Below, in pieces: positions 25,118-32,599 of a stretch of DNA of 64,000 nucleotides. The stretch is from positions 1 to 64,000 of the forward strand of contig NZ_CAKSZA010000002.1 of the NCBI RefSeq assembly GCF_934525195.1, in the 5' to 3' direction. The notes under the pieces are model-generated. The model was not told where the DNA came from, did no database searches, and saw nothing but the letters and a program-made list of their open reading frames with translations. The stretch is from an uncultured Eubacterium sp. GTDB lineage: Bacteria; Bacillota; Clostridia; Oscillospirales; Acutalibacteraceae. Position 1 is the stretch's first letter. Every line of letters begins with the position of its first letter. The translations under genes and the position numbers were made by a program.

Positions 25118-26452
25118 CTAAGCCAATTTTTCTTTTGGCCAAGATTTTCTTAGTGCCGCATATGAAATTACAAAGTTGGCGAGCCAGCCTGCCGGTACTG
25201 CAAGCCAAACGAATTCAATGCCAAAATGCGGCGCAAAAATCAATGCTACGGACAGGCGAATTGCAAGATTGACCATATTGGCAATTAAAAACGGACGCAT
25301 GTTTCCAAGTCCGCGAAGAACACCGTCTGTTGCCATTTTGATGCCCATAAATATGAAAAAGTAGCCGATCCATTTCATATAATCACCGGACACTTGATAT
25401 GCTAATTCTGTTCCGTCTTTGCCTAAGAAAAGAGAAGAAATTTGAGTGTGCATGGTTTCGATAATTACAAATGCAAGAACAGCGAAGCATACATCTAACA
25501 GCAATGCGGCACGGTAACCTTTCTTGATACGGTCGATTTTTTTAGCGCCGAGATTTTGCGAAACAAAAGGTGACACGGCATTTCCGATTGATACAAATAT
25601 CAGCGAAAAAACATTCTCTACTCTCATTGTTGCCGCATATCCTGCGAGTGCTTGTGTACCAAATGGATTTACAACTGCTTGCACAATCATCATCCCGATT
25701 GATACTGTTGATTGCTGAAGGACAGACGGAACAGCGATTTTAAGCGTGCAAAGCAGTTCGTTTTTGTCAAACCAATGAAACGGACTTGTGTATTTGCGCA
25801 TACGGCGAAGAAAAATCAAAAGGGAAAATACTGCGGAAATGCCTTGCGCAATAAGAGTTGCAAGCGCTGCACCGAATACACCGAGTTTTAGACCGCCAAC
25901 CATCCATAGGTCCATAATGATATTCATAACAGATGAAAATATTAAAAGCCATAACGGAATTTTCGATTCACCGATGGAAGTAAACATGGTTGACAGGATG
26001 TTGTACATAAACAAAAACGGAAATCCTGCAAAATAGATACGCAAATACAGCACCGCATCATCCATTATATCTGCCGGTGTTTGCAATATGCTCATCATCC
26101 AATGAGAACTGCATAATCCAAAAACACCGAGAAATATGCTTAAAAGCAGAAAACTGATTAGCGAAGTAGAAACGATTGTTTTCATTTTGCCGTAATTTTG
26201 AGCACCGAAATAACGGCTGACAAGTACGCCTGCACCTACGCCTGCACCGAGTGCTATGCAAATAAAAACATTTGTAAGTGCGGCACAAGCACCAACGGCT
26301 GCAAGAGCAGAAGAACCGACAAATTGACCGACGATGATTGAATCCGCCATATTGTATACTTGTTGAAAAAAACTGCCCAAAATCATAGGCATTGCAAAAA
26401 CAGTCAATGCCTTGAGCGGTGGATCAGTTATTAAATATTCATCTTTTGTCAT
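25118..26452 (-). CDS. MATE-family multidrug exporter
   Basis: This 444-residue protein with 12 predicted membrane segments exports drugs or metabolites in exchange for sodium or protons. MATE landmarks include the N-terminal VFAMPMILGSFFQQVYNMADSI block with its characteristic proline and aspartate, VGQFVGSSALAAVG, and the second-half repeat NPFGTQALAGYAATMRVE. It is preceded by a strong promoter and a leader with a terminator-like hairpin, suggesting that expression is restrained until a signal relieves termination. The substrate is not predictable. Confidence 0.92.
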   Translation of the reverse strand: MTKDEYLITDPPLKALTVFAMPMILGSFFQQVYNMADSIIVGQFVGSSALAAVGACAALTNVFICIALGAGVGAGVLVSRYFGAQNYGKMKTIVSTSLISFLLLSIFLGVFGLCSSHWMMSILQTPADIMDDAVLYLRIYFAGFPFLFMYNILSTMFTSIGESKIPLWLLIFSSVMNIIMDLWMVGGLKLGVFGAALATLIAQGISAVFSLLIFLRRMRKYTSPFHWFDKNELLCTLKIAVPSVLQQSTVSIGMMIVQAVVNPFGTQALAGYAATMRVENVFSLIFVSIGNAVSPFVSQNLGAKKIDRIKKGYRAALLLDVCFAVLAFVIIETMHTQISSLFLGKDGTELAYQVSGDYMKWIGYFFIFMGIKMATDGVLRGLGNMRPFLIANMVNLAIRLSVALIFAPHFGIEFVWLAVPAGWLANFVISYAALRKSWPKEKLA

Positions 26453-26519
26453 TTTTATTCTCCCGAAATTTGTTTAAAGAATTTCTGCATCTGTTCTTAA
26501 AAAACACTACATATAATCG

Positions 26520-26565
26520 AAAAAACCGAACAAGCTACAGCTATCTCAGTCTGCACCTGTTCGGC
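26520..26565 (-). terminator. Attenuator-like terminator hairpin in the MATE leader
   Basis: Read on the minus strand, GCCGAACA (right arm) pairs with TGTTCGG (left arm). An inner TGCAG/CTGTA helix and a roughly 10-base loop follow, then TTTTTTCG. It lies between the promoter at 26608-26636 and the ATG at 26452, so it would stop transcription before the exporter gene unless an alternative fold is used. Confidence 0.7.
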
Positions 26566-26607
26566 TTTTGTTTTTACTGAACAATCGCTCCCTGAGCGAA
26601 CATAAAA

Positions 26608-26636
26608 AGTATAGCATTATAAAATATAATTGTCAA
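26608..26636 (-). promoter_or_regulatory. Sigma-A promoter of the MATE gene
   Basis: On the minus strand, TTGACA (26631-26636) and TATACT (26608-26613) are separated by 17 bases. The RNA would start near 26601, giving a structured leader of about 150 bases. Confidence 0.8.
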
Positions 26637-26731
26637 TGCAAAGTGATGTAATTTACATATACGGTAATAGAAAAAATCAAAGGGAATAAAATATTCTGTG
26701 TGTAATAAGTATGTAAAAGTAGGTAATAGAA

Positions 26732-26769
26732 AACCCTCCTGCGGTAGTTTGTTCTGCCACAGGAGGGTT
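26732..26769. terminator. Terminator of the 26776-27369 gene
   Basis: AACCCTCCTG (26732-26741) pairs with CAGGAGGGTT (26760-26769), with further pairing inside (CGGTAG/CTGCCA with mismatches). The minus-strand tail is T-rich (TTTTCTATT). Confidence 0.8.
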
Positions 26770-26775
26770 TGGTTA

Positions 26776-27369
26776 TTATTCGTTATTTGCGATTTTTAAT
26801 GATTCGACAGCGGTTTGAGTATAGTCATCATTGACTGCACTTAAATCGCTTTTTTGCATATCATCTTGAATTGTAAAGTCTAAATTTTTCTCATCAACTT
26901 GAGTTATTTCCTGACCTGATTGTTTGAAAATATGGTTGTCGGAAATAGCATAAAATGTGTATTTGTCTTGAATGATATAAACTTCGTTATATCCGTTCTT
27001 TCTCATTTCGTTCAACAGCGGTGCATAGTCCTTGCCGACCGAAACATTATAGCTACAAGCTGTCAAAGAAATAGAATAAATTAACTCAATGTTATCGTTG
27101 ATAACAACAGGAATACTGATAACATTTCCTTTGTCATTTGAAAGATTGTTTATGTTGATTTCGTTTAAAATTTCTATATCACTCGAAGCGTCAATGTCAG
27201 ACAATCCAAAATCGCTTGGATTATCCAAAATAACGCTCATCGAACTGCCAAAATCGTCTTTGATGATTTTCTGTACATCTTGGTTTGATTTGCAAACAAC
27301 GGCAATCACTATCAAAGCACAAAGCAAAATTGAAACGATTGCGATAATTATCTTTTTTGTTTTGCTCAT
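26776..27369 (-). CDS. Exported or membrane-anchored protein of unknown function
   Basis: This 197-residue protein has an N-terminal hydrophobic segment (KKIIIAIVSILLCALIVIAV, residues 5-24) after a basic start, indicating a signal anchor or uncleaved signal. The remainder is acidic and beta-rich, with no recognised domain. It contains short repeats of the type SDIDASSDIEI and a YNEVYIIQDKYTFYAISD segment that looks like a small beta-sheet domain. GGGAG precedes the ATG. It is a single-gene unit between two terminators. No function can be assigned. Confidence 0.65.
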   Translation of the reverse strand: MSKTKKIIIAIVSILLCALIVIAVVCKSNQDVQKIIKDDFGSSMSVILDNPSDFGLSDIDASSDIEILNEININNLSNDKGNVISIPVVINDNIELIYSISLTACSYNVSVGKDYAPLLNEMRKNGYNEVYIIQDKYTFYAISDNHIFKQSGQEITQVDEKNLDFTIQDDMQKSDLSAVNDDYTQTAVESLKIANNE

Positions 27370-27537
27370 ATAATCATCTCCCTTTCAATTTCTTTATATC
27401 ATAATACTTCTACTGTGTCAACGCTTTATAACATATTAATAAATTTTAAACTTTTATTATTGTAATATTGTTCAAAATGCTGTATTATAGTTGTTATAAG
27501 AGCAAACGAATTTCGTTTTATTCTGGGAGGCTATACT

Positions 27538-28272
27538 TTGAGAGAATTATTTTTATATTCTGATATAACCGATACGGGAGGGTTTTTATTAAGAATTTCA
27601 TTGGCAATTATTTTGGGCGCTATTATCGGCTTGGAAAGACAGCTGACCCGTCACAATGCAGGGATTATCACTAACATAATTGTATGTGTTGGTGCTTTTT
27701 TGTTTACCTCGTTTGGTTATCTTATTCAAGGACCCGACACAGATTTAACCCGTATTGCCGCACAGGTTGTCAGCGGTATCGGTTTCCTCGGTGCAGGTTT
27801 GATTATCAGAGAGGGTGCAAATGTTAGGGGACTCAACACCGCAGCTACTGTTTGGACAAGTTCTGCTATCGGAATTTTGTGTTGTCTTAATCAGCTGAAA
27901 TATGCCATTGTTGCGGCACTTGCAATAGTGGTTGTTCACTTGGTTATTCATCCGTTGTCGGATAAAATTGACCAAACACGCAAATATGAAAAATCAAAAA
28001 AAGAGAACAGAGAAAAGTTCTACAAAATTACTGTTGTTTGCCCTGAAGAAGCAGCTCTTGAAATCAGAAAAAACATTATGTCTATCATTAAAAACGAACC
28101 GAATGCGTTGTTGCATAATTTGGAAACTATCGACGGAGAGAATAACGAATCCAAAATCAAGGCTTTTATTACAACAAAAACAAACAACGATTATTTGATT
28201 GAAAATATTTTAACCAAGGTCGGCAAGGCTGAAGATATTATTTATGCCGGATGGAAAACTGTCGAGGAATAA
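27538..28272 (+). CDS. MgtC/SapB-family membrane protein
   Basis: This 244-residue protein has about four N-terminal membrane segments with the family signatures LGAIIGLERQ (residues about 23-32), GIGFLGAGLIIREG and RGLNTAATVWTSSAIG. A soluble C-terminal ACT-like domain of about 90 residues follows. MgtC relatives are linked to growth at low magnesium and control of membrane energetics. The start is TTG at 27538, behind a strong GGGAGG at 27524-27529. The gene probably has its own promoter. The family call is secure; the physiological role in this organism is not known. Confidence 0.9.
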   Translation: MRELFLYSDITDTGGFLLRISLAIILGAIIGLERQLTRHNAGIITNIIVCVGAFLFTSFGYLIQGPDTDLTRIAAQVVSGIGFLGAGLIIREGANVRGLNTAATVWTSSAIGILCCLNQLKYAIVAALAIVVVHLVIHPLSDKIDQTRKYEKSKKENREKFYKITVVCPEEAALEIRKNIMSIIKNEPNALLHNLETIDGENNESKIKAFITTKTNNDYLIENILTKVGKAEDIIYAGWKTVEE

Positions 28273-28300
28273 TTTTTTAATTTGATAGCGGAGTAGGGGA

Positions 28301-28690
28301 ATGAATCGGAGCGAATTAGAAAAATTTATATCAGATAATTATGTTTGCACTTCGGATTTTCCGTGGATTCAGTATCCGAGCTTCCGTGTTTTTCGACATC
28401 CAAACAATAAAAAGTGGTTTGCTGTGATTATGGACATACCGAAAAGTAAAATCGGTCTTCCGTCTGATGATATAATTTCTGTTGTAAATTTAAAAAGCGA
28501 CCCAATAATGGTGGGATCACTTTTGCGAGAAAATGGCTTTTATCCGGCGTATCATATGACAAAAAACAGTTGGATTTCTGTTGTGCTTGACGGCAGTGCC
28601 GATGACGAAAAGATAAAAATGCTTTTGGATATGAGTTTTGAAGCAACGGCAGTGAAACTAAAAAAGAAAACAAAAAATATTGATTTGTAA
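28301..28690 (+). CDS. MmcQ/YjbR-family protein
   Basis: This 129-residue single-domain protein has the CyaY-like fold of the MmcQ/YjbR family. Typical elements are RHPNNKKWFAVIMDIP near residue 33, VVNLKSDP near 66, GFYPAYHMTKNSWISVVLDG near 83-102 and a final helix. Members have been suggested to bind DNA, but a precise function is not established. The ATG is preceded by GGAGTAGGGG. It follows the MgtC gene by 28 bases in the same direction and may be co-transcribed with it. Confidence 0.85.
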   Translation: MNRSELEKFISDNYVCTSDFPWIQYPSFRVFRHPNNKKWFAVIMDIPKSKIGLPSDDIISVVNLKSDPIMVGSLLRENGFYPAYHMTKNSWISVVLDGSADDEKIKMLLDMSFEATAVKLKKKTKNIDL

Positions 28691-28701
28691 AGGAGAACGC
28701 T

Positions 28702-29172
28702 ATGAACACTGAATTTGATTTGTACGGTTTTGACATTCCTTGTGGTTTAATTCACGACCAAAAATTGTCGAATGTTAAGGTAGGAAATGACACTATCGTG
28801 CTTACCTTTGATATTGAATTGTATCCGCAGAATTATTCTGATGATACTATTTATAATCAATATAAGGACTTTAAGCATTGCGATATGATTATTGAGATGC
28901 CTGAATGTTCAGACCCAAATTTGCAATTCCAAACCTGTGCAAACAGCAAAGGGGTGTTTAAAGGACTTCAGCTTGAAGTTGACGATTTTGTTGACGCATT
29001 GAATAATGCTTCAAGTGCAGAATTTGTTGATTGTTATGTCAGATGCGGCGAGGTCATTGTTGATTTGGATGTTGGATTTTATGACGCCAAGGGTGACTAC
29101 AAAAAATACAAGAATTACACTTGGTGCGTCATTAATACAGAAGCATCGAAACTTAAATGGAATTGGTATTAA
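28702..29172 (+). CDS. Acidic protein of unknown function
   Basis: This 156-residue soluble acidic protein with no signal peptide has a strong AAAGGAGA ribosome site. It is beta-rich (IVLTFDIELYPQ, GEVIVDLDVGFYD) with many aromatic residues. No family was recognised. Small acidic proteins of this sort are often immunity proteins, and a truncated toxin-like gene lies about 350 bases downstream. That link is only positional. It follows the YjbR gene by 11 bases, so it could equally be part of that transcript. Confidence 0.6.
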   Translation: MNTEFDLYGFDIPCGLIHDQKLSNVKVGNDTIVLTFDIELYPQNYSDDTIYNQYKDFKHCDMIIEMPECSDPNLQFQTCANSKGVFKGLQLEVDDFVDALNNASSAEFVDCYVRCGEVIVDLDVGFYDAKGDYKKYKNYTWCVINTEASKLKWNWY

Positions 29173-29288
29173 TAAATATTCTGAAAGCTAAGTTGTTCAA
29201 TAAGAAATAAGAATGATTTTACTGCTGATGACATTCAGTTAGATTGTAATTAAAATTTGCAGAATCTATTAAAAGAAAGGATAAAATT

Positions 29289-29498
29289 ATGAAAAAAACA
29301 ATTATATTATGCACGATCGCAATATGTGCAACAATATGCGGTGCCGGATATTTTATTGCCTGTACTTGCGGAAACGGTGCATACTCAATGCCGTCATCTT
29401 ATTTGGATTTTCCTAATTACATATTTTTAATTTTGTTCGCTATTATAGCGATAGGCAGTTTGTTTTTTGCTTTTAAAGATTTAAAAAATAAACCGTAA
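29289..29498 (+). CDS. Small membrane protein
   Basis: This 69-residue protein has two hydrophobic segments: residues about 4-24 (IILCTIAICATICGAGYFIA) and 45-62. A short loop with CTCGNG and a basic C-terminus make it a likely two-pass membrane protein or a signal-anchored peptide. AAAGGA precedes the ATG by a suitable distance. No family was recognised. It lies among possible toxin and immunity genes and might be a small immunity protein, but nothing in the sequence proves this. Confidence 0.5.
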   Translation: MKKTIILCTIAICATICGAGYFIACTCGNGAYSMPSSYLDFPNYIFLILFAIIAIGSLFFAFKDLKNKP

Positions 29499-29516
29499 GT
29501 TTTTATTTCTTAATTT

Positions 29517-29819
29517 TTGGCATCAGTTGAACTTGCATATAGACAAAAAAATTATGATGGCAGTGCTACGCTTTTAGGAAATGCTCTTCATCCATATCAA
29601 GATATTTATGCTCACGGATATATTAGTTATAATAATTCCGTTTCTGCTTCCCATGGCGTAAATCAGGATAATCCAGACTATGTATGGAAAGACACTTCTG
29701 ATAGAGGACGCAGTGTTTTAGCAGGGGATGCAGTAAAAAAGGGTACAGGTCCTAGACCTAGAATAACAGAAACAAAAAATAAAAGTGTTAGTGTAATAAA
29801 AATTGTTAATGGTTGGTAA
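29517..29819 (+). pseudogene. Truncated C-terminal end of a polymorphic toxin or phospholipase-like protein
   Basis: This 100-codon frame opens abruptly with TTG and no ribosome site. It contains LGNALHPYQDIYAHGY, which matches the H-x(n)-D-x(n)-AH pattern of zinc-dependent phospholipase-like domains and of C-terminal domains in Rhs-type toxins. It ends with a basic tail. The large N-terminal delivery part is missing, so this is an orphan tip left by recombination. The following membrane protein gene starts 28 bases downstream and is a candidate immunity gene. The domain resemblance is from memory and should be treated as tentative. Confidence 0.45.
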
Positions 29820-29847
29820 AGAATATTATACTGATAAAGGAGAATTT

Positions 29848-30588
29848 ATGGATAAAATTATTGATTTTTTAATTGATGGCTATACATTGATTTATATTGC
29901 ATTACCAATTATTGTTAGTATTGTATGTGCATTTATTTTATACAAAAAGAAAAATAAAACTAAAACTATATGTGTATTTTTGTCTATAATACTCACCATT
30001 AATTTTTTTACTGTTTGCGTTGGCACATTCAATTGCTTTCGTAAAGAATTTGTCAAAAATGATTTGGTGACAGATGCAGACATTCAATTACTAACAGAAC
30101 AATTATCAAATAATGAGATAACAGAAATATTTCCGTATGACAATACTGCTGGTGACTTTGATTATCATAATGAAGGTTCTAATGTCTCATACAATAAAAG
30201 ATTGTATTTTCCTTGCAAATTTTTCATACATGATGAGGTGCCTATTTATAGCAACAATTATATTGATGTAATTTATACTTCTCATGGAACCTTAGAAGAT
30301 GCAACCAAAAATTTTAATGACTATGTATTAGATTTCAATGAACAGAGTAAAAAAACAGAAAAATACGAACAAATTATTCCTGTTAATGAAGGTGAATTTT
30401 TCGTTGCTGTTTCACCTATCGACATATATCATCCAGATTATTTGGGAACAATCAGAATGGAAAAAACATATATGATTGCGATTATGCACAAAAAAGAGAC
30501 TTATATATTTACTGAAAACTCAACAGCACTAGGATTTAATATGCATCTCTCTAAAATGATACAAAACGAAAAGTTGTTTGAGTATTAG
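29848..30588 (+). CDS. Membrane protein of unknown function, possible immunity protein
   Basis: This 246-residue protein has two N-terminal membrane segments (residues about 12-32 and 41-62) separated by a short basic loop. A larger extracytoplasmic beta-rich domain of about 170 residues follows. AAAGGAG at 29836-29842 decides the ATG at 29848 over an upstream in-frame start. The base composition is lower in GC than the flanks, which suits acquired DNA. Its place directly after a truncated toxin end suggests immunity, but this is inference. Confidence 0.6.
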   Translation: MDKIIDFLIDGYTLIYIALPIIVSIVCAFILYKKKNKTKTICVFLSIILTINFFTVCVGTFNCFRKEFVKNDLVTDADIQLLTEQLSNNEITEIFPYDNTAGDFDYHNEGSNVSYNKRLYFPCKFFIHDEVPIYSNNYIDVIYTSHGTLEDATKNFNDYVLDFNEQSKKTEKYEQIIPVNEGEFFVAVSPIDIYHPDYLGTIRMEKTYMIAIMHKKETYIFTENSTALGFNMHLSKMIQNEKLFEY

Positions 30589-31018
30589 TAGTTTTGATTT
30601 AGATAAAAAACACCTCTCAAAAAAGCAATATTAATTTACTCATCAGGCGTAAACCTTATGAAATAAAATAGTCGGTGAGGTTGTAATTAGTTCAACCTTA
30701 GATTTCTTGGTTGCCGCCATTGGCAATCCTGATATAATAGCGAAATGCTGAGGAATTGACAGCTGTGGTATTGTTTCGGCTATGCCACACTTACCGATTT
30801 TCTGACGGAAAGGCTGGGTTTGGTTAAATCCACAATTGAATATGATGACGATTGTATTGAAGTAGATGTTTCCGATGAAATTTATGAATATCTCGAACAA
30901 GACAGGAAGCGTCAGCAGGCACCTTAGTAAAGGAACCTTTGAACAGGACTGCATTGGAATAATAACAAAAACAGATTAAAACAGCATTTATTGATAGTAA
31001 CTTTTTGTCGATTTTTAG
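30589..31018. other. Region with mobile-element remnants
   Basis: About 430 bases between the putative immunity gene and the LRR gene. It contains the decayed sigma-like gene at 30760-30979. On the minus strand around 30650-30760, a protein-like stretch (MAATKKSKVELITTSP) ends at a stop, without a start or ribosome site. Nothing intact is seen. Confidence 0.4.
30760..30979 (+). pseudogene. Remnant of a conjugative-element sigma-70-like small gene
   Basis: One frame reads VSDEIYEYLEQDRKRQQ and then stops. A shifted frame continues RHLSKGTFEQDC and ends at TAA 30977-30979. Together they match the layout, recalled from gut conjugative transposons, of small helix-turn-helix sigma-like proteins (..VYEYLE.DRKR.....RHLSK..FE..). 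A deletion of several codons with a frame change explains the break. The N-terminal part is also degraded. It marks a lost integrative element. Confidence 0.5.
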
Positions 31019-31047
31019 TTGAATAAAAATTTAATATATGGTATATT
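31019..31047 (+). promoter_or_regulatory. Promoter of the LRR protein gene
   Basis: TTGAAT (31019-31024) and TATATT (31042-31047) are separated by 17 bases, about 70 bases upstream of the ATG at 31116. Confidence 0.6.
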
Positions 31048-31115
31048 ATAAATCGTTATTTTATAATATACTAATTATGCTTAGACAAGTATGTTTGAGT
31101 TACGGAGATGTTGTG

Positions 31116-32480
31116 ATGAAACGGATTTTGTGCGTTTTGCTGTCGTTGTTTATATTTCTGTCGGCTTATCCTTTTTCTGCTTTCGCCCAAACTTTCGGCG
31201 ATGAACTGTGTGATGGAATTGTTTATACGGTGAATAGTAAAACAGGAGAAGTAACTATCAAGGGCAGCGGCGAAATTCCTGATTTTAACAATTCTCCTTT
31301 TTTGTATTTGAATGGTGACATAAAAACAGTTTCGGTTGAAAGCGGAATACTAAAAATCGGCGCAAGGTTATTTAGAAATTGCACGAGTCTTGAAAAAATA
31401 AATATCGGCGAAAGCGTTATTGACATTGATAATACCGCTTTTGACGGATGCGTCGGAATAAAAGAATTTAATGTTAACATTGAAAATATGGTCTATTCAT
31501 CGTTTGACGGGGTGCTGTATTCAAAAGATTTGTCAAGACTTATAAAATACCCGCCGTCAAAAACAGACGAAAGATTTGTCACTCTGAAAAACACGGTTAC
31601 AATAAGTAAAAATTCTTTTAAGTATTCACAGCATCTAAAAACCCTTGTGCTGTCAAGCGAAACAACCGATGTTGAAGAAAACTTTGACGACTCCGCAATT
31701 GCCGTTGAAAAAGAAAACGGAACTTTGTCGGGAGGCGGAAAGCATCACCACGAGCCTGTATACAAAACGGTGTTCCCAACTTGTACAGAATTTGGATATA
31801 TTGAATATACATGCAGAACTTGTGATATAAGATACATAAATAAATATTATTGCCCGACCGGTCACAGACTTGTTGAAAGAATTACTCCTGCCACAACAGA
31901 AACTGTCGGACACAGAGTTATGGTCTGCACCGTTTGCGGACAGGTTGAAAAAGACGAAATTATCGATAAAATCGAATCTTCTGCGCTTGAATATCCAAAC
32001 GCCGTTTACAACAGATATTCGTATTCTCCGAATGTTTGCGTGCTTGATTCAAAAGGCAACGAATTAGTGTGCGGGGAAGATTATATTTTAAGCATACCGT
32101 TGGGCAGAAGATATGTCGGTATGTATAGCTATGACATAGCTTTTATCGGAAATTACAGCGGAATTCAAAGGCTGATGTTTTTCGTTTATCCGCAAAGTCC
32201 TTTGTTTAGAAAAATCATTCTGAGAAAGAACGAAGTTGAACTTTGTTGGGATAAAATCACCGCTCAATGTGACGGATACGAAATCTTTTACAGCAAGAAT
32301 CCACAATTTTTAAATAGCACGGTGATTGATGTTAATAATAAAAATGCAAAAGGAATCAAGCTTCACGGCTTAAAGTCAAAGCAGATTTATTATTACAAAA
32401 TCAGAAGCTACAAAATCGTAAATGAGGGTGACAAGTTCTATTCATCCTGGTCGGAAATCGGCAAAGCTAAAACATTGTAA
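31116..32480 (+). CDS. Secreted BspA-like leucine-rich-repeat protein
   Basis: This 454-residue protein has a clear signal peptide (residues 1-24, ending AFAQ). An LRR_5/BspA-type segment covers about residues 30-200 (ILKIGARLFRNCTSLEKINIG, then AFDGCVGIKEFNV). Next come two cysteine modules of the form TC..FGYIEYTCRTC and MVCTVCGQ. The C-terminal fibronectin-like domain ends SWSEIGKAKTL, as in many secreted Clostridia proteins with FnIII tails. The ATG at 31116, behind GGAG, places the signal peptide at the N-terminus; an upstream start at 31038 would lie inside the promoter. It is probably a surface or adhesion protein with no enzymatic motif. Confidence 0.8.
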   Translation: MKRILCVLLSLFIFLSAYPFSAFAQTFGDELCDGIVYTVNSKTGEVTIKGSGEIPDFNNSPFLYLNGDIKTVSVESGILKIGARLFRNCTSLEKINIGESVIDIDNTAFDGCVGIKEFNVNIENMVYSSFDGVLYSKDLSRLIKYPPSKTDERFVTLKNTVTISKNSFKYSQHLKTLVLSSETTDVEENFDDSAIAVEKENGTLSGGGKHHHEPVYKTVFPTCTEFGYIEYTCRTCDIRYINKYYCPTGHRLVERITPATTETVGHRVMVCTVCGQVEKDEIIDKIESSALEYPNAVYNRYSYSPNVCVLDSKGNELVCGEDYILSIPLGRRYVGMYSYDIAFIGNYSGIQRLMFFVYPQSPLFRKIILRKNEVELCWDKITAQCDGYEIFYSKNPQFLNSTVIDVNNKNAKGIKLHGLKSKQIYYYKIRSYKIVNEGDKFYSSWSEIGKAKTL

Positions 32481-32487
32481 AGTTTGT

Positions 32488-32527
32488 AATCTCCTGCTTG
32501 GACACTTCTGAAGCAGGAGATTTCTTT
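32488..32527 (+). terminator. Terminator after the LRR gene
   Basis: AATCTCCTGCTT (32488-32499) pairs with AAGCAGGAGATT (32511-32522) around a roughly 11-base loop, followed by TCTTTT. It separates the LRR gene from the topoisomerase operon. Confidence 0.85.
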
Positions 32528-32534
32528 TGATTAC

Positions 32535-32564
32535 TTGACTTTTACCCACAATATATTGTATACT
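32535..32564 (+). promoter_or_regulatory. Promoter of the topoisomerase operon
   Basis: TTGACT (32535-32540) and TATACT (32559-32564) are separated by 18 bases, directly after the LRR terminator and about 36 bases before the TTG start at 32600. Confidence 0.65.
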
Positions 32565-32599
32565 TATTTAGTATGTATACTTCTTATGGAGGGATTTGC

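Larger units (their letters stand above)
26453..26729. other. Long leader and spacer upstream of the MATE gene
   Basis: This gap holds the MATE promoter (26608-26636), a short GC hairpin at 26585-26599 (TCGCTC/GAGCGA around a 3-base loop), a terminator-like hairpin (26520-26565) and AT-rich sequence. On the minus strand a nine-codon frame (MFAQGAIVQ) starts at 26603, but its ATG lies only 5 bases past the -10, so it would be at or beyond the RNA 5' end. No known riboswitch was recognised with confidence. Confidence 0.5.

Noticed and set aside
26575..26603. Nine-codon leader peptide (MFAQGAIVQ) for the MATE gene
   Set aside because: Its ATG is only 5 bases after the -10 box, so it would be at or upstream of the RNA start, and it has no ribosome site.
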